Shown here: positions 7,198 to 13,110 of the stretch, one piece after another
How positions within the stretch are numbered: the stretch's first letter is position 1
Layout: every line of letters starts with the position of its first letter
Source: an uncultured Lachnospira sp.
GTDB lineage: Bacteria; Bacillota; Clostridia; Lachnospirales; Lachnospiraceae
Direction of reading: 5' to 3'
NCBI GenBank assembly: GCA_910587485.1
Contig: CAJUKN010000034.1
Span: forward strand, 1-13,110
Length of the DNA stretch: 13,110 nucleotides
Position numbers and translations under genes: made by a program
Notes under the pieces: model-generated
Databases searched by the model: none
The model's input: the letters and a program-made list of their open reading frames with translations, nothing else
Told to the model about the DNA's origin: nothing

Positions 7198-7237
7198 AAA
7201 AAACAGGAAAATAATCTGAAACTCAGTTATTTTCCTG
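7198..7237 (-). terminator. Intrinsic terminator of the PDDEXK-family gene
   Basis: An 11-bp stem (7204-7214 with 7227-7237, CAGGAAAATAA arm) continues past one unpaired T into 4 more pairs (7216-7219 with 7223-7226) with a tiny loop. It is followed on the minus strand by six T (7198-7203). It separates the nuclease-like gene from the regulator operon. Confidence 0.85.
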
Positions 7238-7295
7238 CTTTATAATATCAAAATCAAATGGAACAATAGTCCGTTGACAAAAGATTTCCATTACT

Positions 7296-8201
7296 TTATA
7301 CAGTTTGAAGGTCTGCAAGTTGTTCTACTTCTATAATACTAAGTTCAGAACATTCTGCAATCTCTTCAATCGTTAGTTTTCCTGTCTTTAACAATCTAAT
7401 TGCAATCTTTTTTTGATTTTCTATCTTAATTCTATGTGCCTCTGTTTCAATCATTGCTCCTCTCATAATATCACCCATGCCTTTCTGCACATTTTTATAC
7501 TTCTGTGTAATTTCCCTAACAACATCATCAGAAAGTTCTATAATTGTTCGCTTGTCAAATGCTCCTATCACTTTTTGTTGTTCTAACTCATCAAGTCTTT
7601 TCAAAATACTTTGATACTCTGCTTTTAATTCTGAAAATTTTTGTTTATTATTATCATACTCTGAAAATTTTTTCTCATGTGAAAAAATATAAAATGGAAT
7701 TAAGAATAATAAGTGTTTTTCAAAAATATCATCAAGTGAATACATCTGTACTTTCATAATTGGCACATCATATTGTATTGTTCCACCCGGAGTAATTATT
7801 ATATATTTCATTTTATCTGGTGTCTTTTTATATGCTCTAAGATATAACACAGCTGTATTAGGAAATGTCACTGTTAAGGTTTCCTCTGTAATCTCACCTT
7901 CATCAAGTGCTATCTGTGCATCATACTCAAACAATCGTATTGTAATTTTACCATCTGGCAAACTACTTTCACATTCAATATGATATCTCTTTTTTGTTCT
8001 GCCAATAATAACAAAATTTGTATCAGTTATTCGCTCTTTATCTGCTGCATTTTGTTGGTCTATAAAATGCTCATTAGGAAAAAATTGGATTTCTTCATTT
8101 CCTATGTATTCCTCTTTGAAAATTTCATTAATTACTGGAATAATCAATTTACGACAATCATTTAAGATAGTCCGAAATACACCATCATATACATTGCTCA
8201 T
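7296..8201 (-). CDS. Rpn/PDDEXK-family nuclease-like protein (putative transposase-type)
   Basis: The 301-residue protein belongs to the large PD-(D/E)XK group annotated as Rpn-family recombination-promoting nuclease or putative transposase. The N-terminal part (about 1-175) carries the core: D60 in RITDTNFVI and E76/E78 in YHIECESS, followed by IRLFEYDAQIAL. Many relatives have E-x-Q at this place; here the last residue is Glu. A charged helical segment (about 176-240) follows. The C-terminal tail GKLTIEEIAECSELSIIEVEQL resembles a small helix-turn-helix-like module common in this family. It has its own promoter (8230-8258) and terminator (7198-7237) and an AAAGGG ribosome site. No inverted repeats or target duplication flank it, so I do not call it an insertion element. 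Physiological function is unknown. Confidence 0.82.
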   Translation of the reverse strand: MSNVYDGVFRTILNDCRKLIIPVINEIFKEEYIGNEEIQFFPNEHFIDQQNAADKERITDTNFVIIGRTKKRYHIECESSLPDGKITIRLFEYDAQIALDEGEITEETLTVTFPNTAVLYLRAYKKTPDKMKYIIITPGGTIQYDVPIMKVQMYSLDDIFEKHLLFLIPFYIFSHEKKFSEYDNNKQKFSELKAEYQSILKRLDELEQQKVIGAFDKRTIIELSDDVVREITQKYKNVQKGMGDIMRGAMIETEAHRIKIENQKKIAIRLLKTGKLTIEEIAECSELSIIEVEQLADLQTV

Positions 8202-8229
8202 ATTTTTCCCTTTCTCATTTTATAAGTTC

Positions 8230-8258
8230 ATCATATCATTTTATTATTGTAAATTCAA
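8230..8258 (-). promoter_or_regulatory. Predicted sigma-A promoter of the PDDEXK-family gene
   Basis: Minus strand TTGAAT (8253-8258), a 17-base spacer and TATGAT (8230-8235) with a TGA extension. Predicted start is near 8223, about 20 bases before the ATG. Confidence 0.6.
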
Positions 8259-8320
8259 GTATATTTACTTTTCCCTTAATTTATTCTTTTTCAAAAATAA
8301 AATAATATAAATAACAACTC

Positions 8321-8359
8321 AAAAATCAGCATCTAGTGAAAAACTCGATGCTGATTTTT
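8321..8359 (-). terminator. Terminator of the CapA-family gene, symmetric and possibly bidirectional
   Basis: A perfect 13-bp stem (8321-8333 with 8347-8359) has arms beginning AAAAATCAGCATC, so both strands end in a T-tract. It lies 33 bases after the CapA stop codon. Confidence 0.85.
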
Positions 8360-8391
8360 ATTTAATCTCATCAGAAAAGTCTCTATCACTT

Positions 8392-9705
8392 CTAATAATC
8401 TTCTCCCATTACCATTTTTACAAAATCTTTACAGTATTGGAGTGAAAAATTACTAGAACCATGTGTAGGAAGCTGCATCTGATGCGCTCCGCAATAACAT
8501 GTTCCATATGTTGTATAACAATGATTTCCGTCATTGCGAATTGCATTTGCACTTGCTAACTCTTCTGTGTAATCTTCTAACTTATATGTTGTAATGAGTT
8601 TATATCCAAATTGCTTATGTGTAACTAATGGTACAAATGAATAGGAATCAATATAGGCTTCATCATTCTTTTTGGTTAGGCGCACTTTAGCCATACCACC
8701 AATCATACGAGGCATTTCATCTTGATTAGAAACAAAATTGCCAAGTGAATAATAAACGACCATTTTAGAACCATCTTCCCTTGTAAATTCCTCTACAGGT
8801 TCAATAACATGAGGGTGGGTTCCAAGTACGAGGTCAACACCTTCTTCAAGAAATACATTTGTCCAATACTTTTGATAATCGGTTGCTTCATAAACATACT
8901 CTGTACCCCAATGTGGACACATAATAACCATATCTGCCATCGCTTTTGCACGCTTAATATCATTTCTTACTTTTTCTTCATCATCAAATGTATCTACACA
9001 ATATGGTGCAGATGAAGGTATTGGTATACCATTTGTTCCATACGTATAATTAAGCACTGCTACCTTAAAACCTTCTTTTTCATATACATAAATCTTGTCT
9101 GCACTTTCTGCGGAATCATGTATACCAAGATAAGGAATATCTGGGTGTTTTGTATTCCAAAATTCTGTGGTTGCCAACAGACCATTTAAGCCTTTATCAA
9201 TCGCATGATTGGTTGCATGAAGTATAATATTAAAGCCAGCGGCAACTTCTGCATCGCCTATTTCCTGTGGACTGTTAAAACAAGGATAAGCACTAAGTCC
9301 CATATCAACACCGCCAAGAATCGTCTCTTGATTAACAATCCTCATATCGGCAGCAGCAATATCATCTGCAATATTTGCAAACAGATGGTCAAAATTGTAG
9401 TTGCCTTCACCATCATTACCAGACTTATAAACCCCTTCATGTATCAACATATCTCCTATCATCATCAAATCAATATTGACGATTTGCTCCTTTGTTGTCG
9501 GAGGCTCTGTAACAGCTTCTGTTGTAGGGTCTGACTGTGCTACATCTCCATTTTCTGGTTTTTTTGTTTTGGTGACAAACGCTGCTACTACTGCAATCAG
9601 ACAAACACAGGTAATTGCTATCAACGCAAATATAATCGCAAGCTGTTTTTGCCTTTGTTTTTTCTTTCGTAAGCTTCTTCTTTTTCTTTTATTTTGTGTT
9701 ACCAT
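8392..9705 (-). CDS. CapA-family (PgsA-like) membrane-anchored metallophosphoesterase-like protein
   Basis: The 437-residue protein has a very basic N-terminus (residues 1-20), one membrane segment (about 22-44) and a Thr/Pro/Glu-rich linker (about 50-75), then the CapA domain outside the membrane. Family motifs are present in order: MIGDMLIH (82-89), NQETIL (125-130), NHAIDKG (166-172), PHWGTEY (264-270), GTHPHVIEP (295-303) and YSLGNF (319-324). CapA/PgsA proteins take part in poly-gamma-glutamate capsule synthesis or transport, but no pgsB or pgsC partner is in the window, so a capsule role is not supported. The C-terminal tail holds a Cys/His cluster (H395, C396, C403, C405, H408) that I do not associate with the family core. 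The ATG at 9705 follows an AAAGGA site. It is divergent from glnA. Confidence 0.88.
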   Translation of the reverse strand: MVTQNKRKRRSLRKKKQRQKQLAIIFALIAITCVCLIAVVAAFVTKTKKPENGDVAQSDPTTEAVTEPPTTKEQIVNIDLMMIGDMLIHEGVYKSGNDGEGNYNFDHLFANIADDIAAADMRIVNQETILGGVDMGLSAYPCFNSPQEIGDAEVAAGFNIILHATNHAIDKGLNGLLATTEFWNTKHPDIPYLGIHDSAESADKIYVYEKEGFKVAVLNYTYGTNGIPIPSSAPYCVDTFDDEEKVRNDIKRAKAMADMVIMCPHWGTEYVYEATDYQKYWTNVFLEEGVDLVLGTHPHVIEPVEEFTREDGSKMVVYYSLGNFVSNQDEMPRMIGGMAKVRLTKKNDEAYIDSYSFVPLVTHKQFGYKLITTYKLEDYTEELASANAIRNDGNHCYTTYGTCYCGAHQMQLPTHGSSNFSLQYCKDFVKMVMGEDY

Positions 9706-9749
9706 AAAATAATCCTTTCGTACATTGGTTTCAATATTGACTTCCTTAT

Positions 9750-9779
9750 ATTATATGTAACTCCAGTAATTTTACTAAA
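9750..9779 (-). promoter_or_regulatory. Possible promoter of the CapA-family gene
   Basis: A perfect TATAAT on the minus strand (9750-9755) lies about 45 bases before the ATG. The -35 is poor (TTTAGT at 9774-9779 with an 18-base spacer). The call rests mostly on the -10. Confidence 0.35.
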
Positions 9780-9913
9780 ATATATGGACATTTTCAAGTA
9801 GAAACTTATAAATCAACAATGAGATACACCATTTAATCAATTAAATATCAGCTTTGATATCTAATAGAAATATCTGTATAAAATACGACACAGGATTCCC
9901 TATTTAAAAATAC

Positions 9914-9942
9914 TTTACTCTAAAATAAGCGTTTGTTATAAT
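9914..9942 (+). promoter_or_regulatory. Predicted sigma-A promoter of glnA
   Basis: TTTACT (9914-9919), a 17-base spacer and TATAAT (9937-9942) with a TGT extension. Predicted start is near 9949, about 67 bases before the glnA ATG. The rest of the 310-base intergenic region (9706-10015) holds no supported gene. A small hairpin at 9845-9860 (ATATCA, GCTT loop, TGATAT) is visible there with no assigned role. Confidence 0.65.
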
Positions 9943-9985
9943 AATTTTATTATGTAAAAACATTTCCTATAAAGATAATAAAATT
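9943..9985. repeat. 11-bp perfect inverted repeat at the glnA transcription start
   Basis: AATTTTATTAT (9943-9953) is repeated inverted as ATAATAAAATT (9975-9985), with arm centres 32 bp apart, about three helical turns. The first arm begins at the base after the -10. A smaller palindrome (ATGT, four A, ACAT; 9952-9963) starts at its end. It could be a protein-binding operator or, if the transcript starts early enough, part of a leader hairpin. It does not fit the TGTNA-N7-TNACA box of GlnR/TnrA. Confidence 0.5.
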
Positions 9986-10015
9986 TATGTTTACCAAAAA
10001 TGAAAGGATTTATTT

Positions 10016-11362
10016 ATGAAAAAATTGGAAGGCAGATACTCCAAAGAAGATATATTCCGCATGGTTGAAGAAGAAGATGTCGAATTTATAAGACTTCAAT
10101 TTACTGATATATTTGGCGTGCTTAAAAATATGGCAATTACTTCAAGCCAATTAGCCAAGGCACTTGATAATCAATGTATGTTTGATGGTTCCTCTGTGGA
10201 AGGATTTGCAAGAATTGAAGAATCCGATATGTATTTACACCCTGATTATGATACATTTGAAATATTCCCTTGGAGACCACAACAAGGAAAAGTAGCGCGT
10301 CTTATATGTGATGTCTATACACCAGATGGAAAGCCATTTGTTGGCGATTCAAGAAATATTCTTAAAAATGTAATCAAACAAGCAAAAGAAATGGGTTATA
10401 TTTTTGATGTTGGACCAGAATGTGAATTTTTCTTATTTCACACCGATGAAAATGGACAGCCAACGACGATGTCCCATGAAAAGGCGGGGTATTTTGATTT
10501 AGGTCCAATGGATTTAGGCGAAAATGTACGACGTGATATGGTTCTTACATTAGAAGATATGGATTTTGAAATTGAATCATCGCACCATGAAATAGCGCCA
10601 TCTCAGCATGAAATTGACTTTAAATACGACCATGCACTGATTACAGCCGATAATATTTTAACATTTAAGCTTGCAATAAAAACGATTGCTAAACGACATG
10701 GCTTATATGCCACATTTATGCCAAAACCAAAATATGGTGTAAATGGTTCTGGTATGCACGTCAATATGTCTATGACCGATATAGAGGGAAACGATGTATT
10801 TACGGATAAAAATGACCCTCTTAAACTGTCAAAAACTGCATATCATTTTATAGCAGGATTATTAAAACATGCAAAAGGAATGACTGCTATTACCAATCCT
10901 TTAGTCAATTCTTATAAAAGACTGGTTCCCGGTTATGAAGCGCCTATCTATATCGCATGGTCAGCTACAAACCGCAGTCCTCTTATAAGAATACCTGCAT
11001 CAAGAGATAATAATTCAAGAATTGAACTTAGAAATCCAGACCCTTCCTCTAATCCTTATCTTGTACTTGCACTTTGTCTGGCAGCAGGTCTTGATGGTAT
11101 TAAAAATAAATTAGAAGTTCCTCATGCTGTAGACTGTAATATTTTTGAAATGACAGAGGCTGAGCGAATACAGGCAGGAATTGAAAGTTTACCCGCTAAT
11201 TTATATGAGGCAATACAATGTATGAAAGAAGATGCATTTGTATGTGACGTACTTGGTTCACATATTACAGAAAAATATATTGATGCAAAATTAAAAGAAT
11301 GGAACGATTACCGCACACATATTTCCCAATGGGAACTAGAAGAATACCTTGCAAAATTTTAA
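10016..11362 (+). CDS. glnA: Glutamine synthetase, type I (GSI-alpha)
   Basis: The 448-residue enzyme makes glutamine from glutamate, ammonia and ATP and forms a cytoplasmic dodecamer in this family. Its beta-grasp domain holds FTDIFG (29-34) and DGSSVEGF (57-64). The catalytic domain shows metal and substrate residues in GPECEFFLF (133-141), SHHEIAPSQHEIDF (189-202), NGSGMHVN (243-250, with H248) and NRSPLIRIPASR (319-330). R66 corresponds to Bacillus subtilis R62, the feedback-inhibition arginine of the alpha class, so direct glutamine inhibition is likely. Length matches GSI-alpha (about 445). The ATG at 10016 is preceded by AAAGGA. The gene has its own promoter, and the ANTAR regulator gene follows after 51 bases with no terminator between, so the two are probably cotranscribed. 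An internal promoter is not excluded. Confidence 0.97.
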   Translation: MKKLEGRYSKEDIFRMVEEEDVEFIRLQFTDIFGVLKNMAITSSQLAKALDNQCMFDGSSVEGFARIEESDMYLHPDYDTFEIFPWRPQQGKVARLICDVYTPDGKPFVGDSRNILKNVIKQAKEMGYIFDVGPECEFFLFHTDENGQPTTMSHEKAGYFDLGPMDLGENVRRDMVLTLEDMDFEIESSHHEIAPSQHEIDFKYDHALITADNILTFKLAIKTIAKRHGLYATFMPKPKYGVNGSGMHVNMSMTDIEGNDVFTDKNDPLKLSKTAYHFIAGLLKHAKGMTAITNPLVNSYKRLVPGYEAPIYIAWSATNRSPLIRIPASRDNNSRIELRNPDPSSNPYLVLALCLAAGLDGIKNKLEVPHAVDCNIFEMTEAERIQAGIESLPANLYEAIQCMKEDAFVCDVLGSHITEKYIDAKLKEWNDYRTHISQWELEEYLAKF

Positions 11363-11413
11363 ATCATTTACCCAAAACAACCGATTAGACATTGACAAAG
11401 TTGGAGGCAAAGT

Positions 11414-11968
11414 ATGGCAACCATAATCGTTGCATTCCCAAAAATAGATGAGGCAAAAGCTATTCGCAATCTCTTGTTATATAAGGGATATGATGTAGCA
11501 CCCGCATGTGTGACAGGCGCACAAGTAATCAATCAAGCAGATAATTTGTCGGACGGCATTATCCTGTGTGGATATAAACTTTCTGATAACATGGTTTACA
11601 CAGAACTTTATGAATATAAACCAAAAAGCTTTGAGATGCTTTTAGTCGCTTCCCACAATCATTGGGAAGATTGTCAAGACAATGACATTGTATGTGTCGC
11701 AATGCCAATAAAAACCAATGAACTTCTCTCAACTATTGAGATGATGTTTACGACACAGCTACAACGAAGAAAAAAGAAACGTTCCAAACCACAAAAAAGA
11801 AGTCCTGAAGAACAAAAAATAATTGATTCAGCAAAAGCTGTTCTTATGGAACGCAATAATATGACCGAAAATGAGGCGTTTCGATATATTCAAAAATGCA
11901 GTATGGACAGCGGCAACACGATGGTTGAATCTGCACAAATGGTTATGAGTATATATTATGGCGAATAA
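11414..11968 (+). CDS. ANTAR-domain RNA-binding regulator with a degenerate receiver
   Basis: The 184-residue protein follows glnA and is probably an RNA-binding antiterminator affecting nitrogen genes. Residues 1-115 fold like a receiver (MATIIVAFPKIDEAKAI start), but the phospho-acceptor position in DGIILCGYKLSD is Cys/Gly rather than Asp and the expected KP near residue 100 is IK. Phosphorylation control is therefore unlikely. A very basic linker (RRKKKRSKPQKR, 118-129) leads to the ANTAR domain (about 131-182), with the typical IIDSAKAVLMERNNMTENEA stretch and a closing SAQMVM helix. The ATG at 11414 has a clear GGAGG at 11403-11407. An ANTAR regulator placed after glnA is known in clostridia. 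The RNA target and the signal are not evident here. Confidence 0.9.
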   Translation: MATIIVAFPKIDEAKAIRNLLLYKGYDVAPACVTGAQVINQADNLSDGIILCGYKLSDNMVYTELYEYKPKSFEMLLVASHNHWEDCQDNDIVCVAMPIKTNELLSTIEMMFTTQLQRRKKKRSKPQKRSPEEQKIIDSAKAVLMERNNMTENEAFRYIQKCSMDSGNTMVESAQMVMSIYYGE

Positions 11969-12115
11969 ACAAAATTAAATTCGTATTAAAAAATAACATC
12001 GTGGAACTTATCGCACTTCCAGTTTTAGCATATACATCAATTAAAAAAAGGGGAAAATAATATTGTAACTTTATTGCAAACATAAGTAAAAACTCAATAA
12101 ATTTTATACAAATTG

Positions 12116-12204
12116 AAGGCTGCTATAAGAGTCAAAGGATATTCGCCATCTGCTTCATTACTTGCTTATAACATTTGATTTATTGCTCTTTTCAGCAGCC
12201 TTTT
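12116..12204 (+). terminator. Long hairpin with T-run, probable terminator after the ANTAR gene
   Basis: The outer stem AAGGCTGCT (12116-12124) pairs with 12194-12202, a second block AAGAG (12127-12131) pairs with 12186-12190, and a third TCAAA (12132-12136) pairs with 12174-12178. A loop of about 37 bases remains. TTTT follows on the plus strand. It is the only plausible end signal for the glnA unit in the 282-base gap 11969-12250. The rest of that gap is AT-rich and shows no gene or other structure I can support. Confidence 0.5.
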
Positions 12205-12216
12205 AAAATTTACTTT

Positions 12217-12284
12217 CTATCTTTTAAATCATTTAAATTCATATTTCTTCCTATTTTTTAAATGATTTAAACTCATATTGCTCC
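12217..12284. repeat. Imperfect 34-bp tandem duplication over the end of the helical-repeat gene
   Basis: Units 12217-12250 and 12251-12284 match at 29 of 34 positions, and a third copy begins (12285-12295) before diverging. The inner unit encodes the protein's last residues and stop; the outer unit lies just past the stop. The period is not a multiple of three, so the outer copy does not extend the frame. Confidence 0.6.
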
Positions 12285-13110
12285 TTATCTTTTAAGCGCT
12301 TCAAATAAGATTCCATATTTTTTACTATCAAAAAATTATCACTATTTTGATATTTTGGAATTAATTTTTTATATGTCCATGCAATCTTTTCACTTTGTAC
12401 ATTGCTTAATGTAACGGTCATTTCTAACAAAATTTTTTCACTGTCCATTGTATTTAAAATTTCAACAAATGTATCTACAAATTTCAGTTTATCTCTTGCT
12501 GCTCCAATAGCATACATACACGTTTTTCTTATACTTTCTGAATTTTCTTTATTTTTTAGAAATGCAAATAAATCACCTGCGGACAATGTTTTTGTATCTC
12601 TAATAAAAAGTAAGGCTTTTCTTTTAAGGTCATCATCAAAATTGCCATAATCGCCATAGATAAAACGAAGCATTTTATCATAATAGGATTGTCTGTATAC
12701 CAAAGGTATACTTAAACAAGCCTCAACAGCTATTTTTATTTGCTCACTGTCACCATCAAAAAAATAATCAAAAAATTCAAGTCCTTTATCAACATCAAAC
12801 TTCAAAATAAGCTGAAGTCTGCTCACATTCTCAATACCATCAAAATGGCAAAGAAAGGACAGCGCTTTTTTATGAATGGACTTAAATTTAAAAAAAGTGC
12901 ATATAATATTGCTTTTTGTCTCTAAATCTGCATTTGCATACCTTTCCATCAACTCATTTTCATTGCCAAGCATATAATAACCATATTGATATGTATCATA
13001 TCCCGCAAGAACTTCCTCAAAAAAATTTTGATACCATTCAAGAAAAGTCATATTGATATAGCCTCTCGGATTCATATCAAATAGATTGAGAGTTGGGTTT
13101 TGACAACTGA
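12251..13110 (-). CDS. Alpha-helical (HEAT-like) repeat protein, 5' end beyond the window; possible SMI1/KNR4 C-terminal part
   Basis: From ATG 13075 the product would have 274 residues. That ATG has no ribosome site, and the frame stays open to the window edge, adding QNPTLNLFD before MNPRGYINM. The gene therefore probably starts outside the window and is partial here. ATG 13051, after GAGAGG, is a less likely internal start. The stretch RGYINMTFLEWYQNFFEEVLAG resembles the C-terminal end of SMI1/KNR4 (SUKH) domains, which contain binding-type immunity proteins; this is a resemblance by eye only. The rest is a run of amphipathic helices (about residues 35-260), for example DLKRKALLFIRDTKTLS and SESIRKTCMYAIGAARDKL, with HEAT-like spacing. 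There is no signal peptide, membrane segment or catalytic motif. It converges on the glnA unit. Function is unknown; a protein-binding role is likely. Confidence 0.7.
   Translation of the reverse strand, partial: SCQNPTLNLFDMNPRGYINMTFLEWYQNFFEEVLAGYDTYQYGYYMLGNENELMERYANADLETKSNIICTFFKFKSIHKKALSFLCHFDGIENVSRLQLILKFDVDKGLEFFDYFFDGDSEQIKIAVEACLSIPLVYRQSYYDKMLRFIYGDYGNFDDDLKRKALLFIRDTKTLSAGDLFAFLKNKENSESIRKTCMYAIGAARDKLKFVDTFVEILNTMDSEKILLEMTVTLSNVQSEKIAWTYKKLIPKYQNSDNFLIVKNMESYLKRLKDKEQYEFKSFKK

Noticed and set aside
7296..8201. Treating the PDDEXK-type gene as an active mobile element
   Set aside because: No terminal inverted repeats or target duplications were seen, and it has an ordinary promoter and terminator.
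8104..8310. Plus-strand frame covering the start of the PDDEXK gene and its promoter
   Set aside because: Composition is low complexity (Phe/Ile/Lys/Tyr-rich), no ribosome site is present, and it overlaps a convincing gene and promoter on the other strand.
9205..9534. 109-codon plus-strand frame opposite the CapA gene
   Set aside because: It is antisense to conserved CapA motifs, has no ribosome site and shows no protein-like pattern.
9880..10015. GlnR/TnrA box or glutamine-sensing riboswitch before glnA
   Set aside because: No TGTNA-N7-TNACA match and no recognisable riboswitch core were found in the leader.
1..13110. CRISPR array, tRNA or rRNA genes
   Set aside because: No regularly spaced repeats with unique spacers and no tRNA or rRNA signatures were recognised on either strand.

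Overview
The window is AT-rich and reads as chromosomal DNA of a low-GC Firmicute (Bacillota), most likely a clostridial gut-type bacterium such as a member of Lachnospiraceae. This rests on the AT-rich codon use, strong GGAGG-type ribosome binding sites, the glnA plus ANTAR-regulator pair, the PDDEXK/Rpn-type protein and the clostridial style of the CapA and deacetylase proteins. The taxonomic call is inference.

Layout, left to right. 1-240: a palindrome at the edge and a strong minus-strand terminator. 240-1208 (-): membrane-anchored polysaccharide deacetylase. About 1300-1705: a compact, easily missed locus that looks like a type I toxin-antitoxin module. It encodes a 40-residue single-span holin-like peptide (-), has its own promoter and a 5' UTR that can hide the Shine-Dalgarno, and faces a convergent predicted antisense RNA (+) with its own promoter and terminator. 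1740-7111 (-): a four-gene module in transcription order response regulator, histidine kinase, ABC ATPase, large two-domain FtsX-type permease, with a direct-repeat operator and extended -10 just upstream of the ATPase gene. 7296-8201 (-): Rpn/PDDEXK-type nuclease-like protein with its own promoter and terminator. 8392-9705 (-): CapA-family membrane-anchored protein. 9706-10015: a divergent intergenic region holding the capA-side and glnA promoters. 10016-11968 (+): type I glutamine synthetase followed by an ANTAR RNA-binding regulator whose receiver lacks the phospho-acceptor Asp. 11969-12250: a gene-free stretch with a long hairpin/terminator. 12251-13110 (-): an alpha-helical repeat protein whose frame stays open to the right edge, so its 5' end is probably outside the window.

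Functionally, the kinase/regulator pair probably senses an envelope signal or a peptide and induces the adjacent transporter; the substrate cannot be read from the sequence. The glutamine synthetase and ANTAR protein form a nitrogen-assimilation unit in which the ANTAR protein probably acts on RNA by antitermination. The deacetylase and CapA protein act outside the membrane on the envelope or surface polymers. The toxin-antitoxin locus is the most notable item because it sits in what would normally be left as an unannotated gap.
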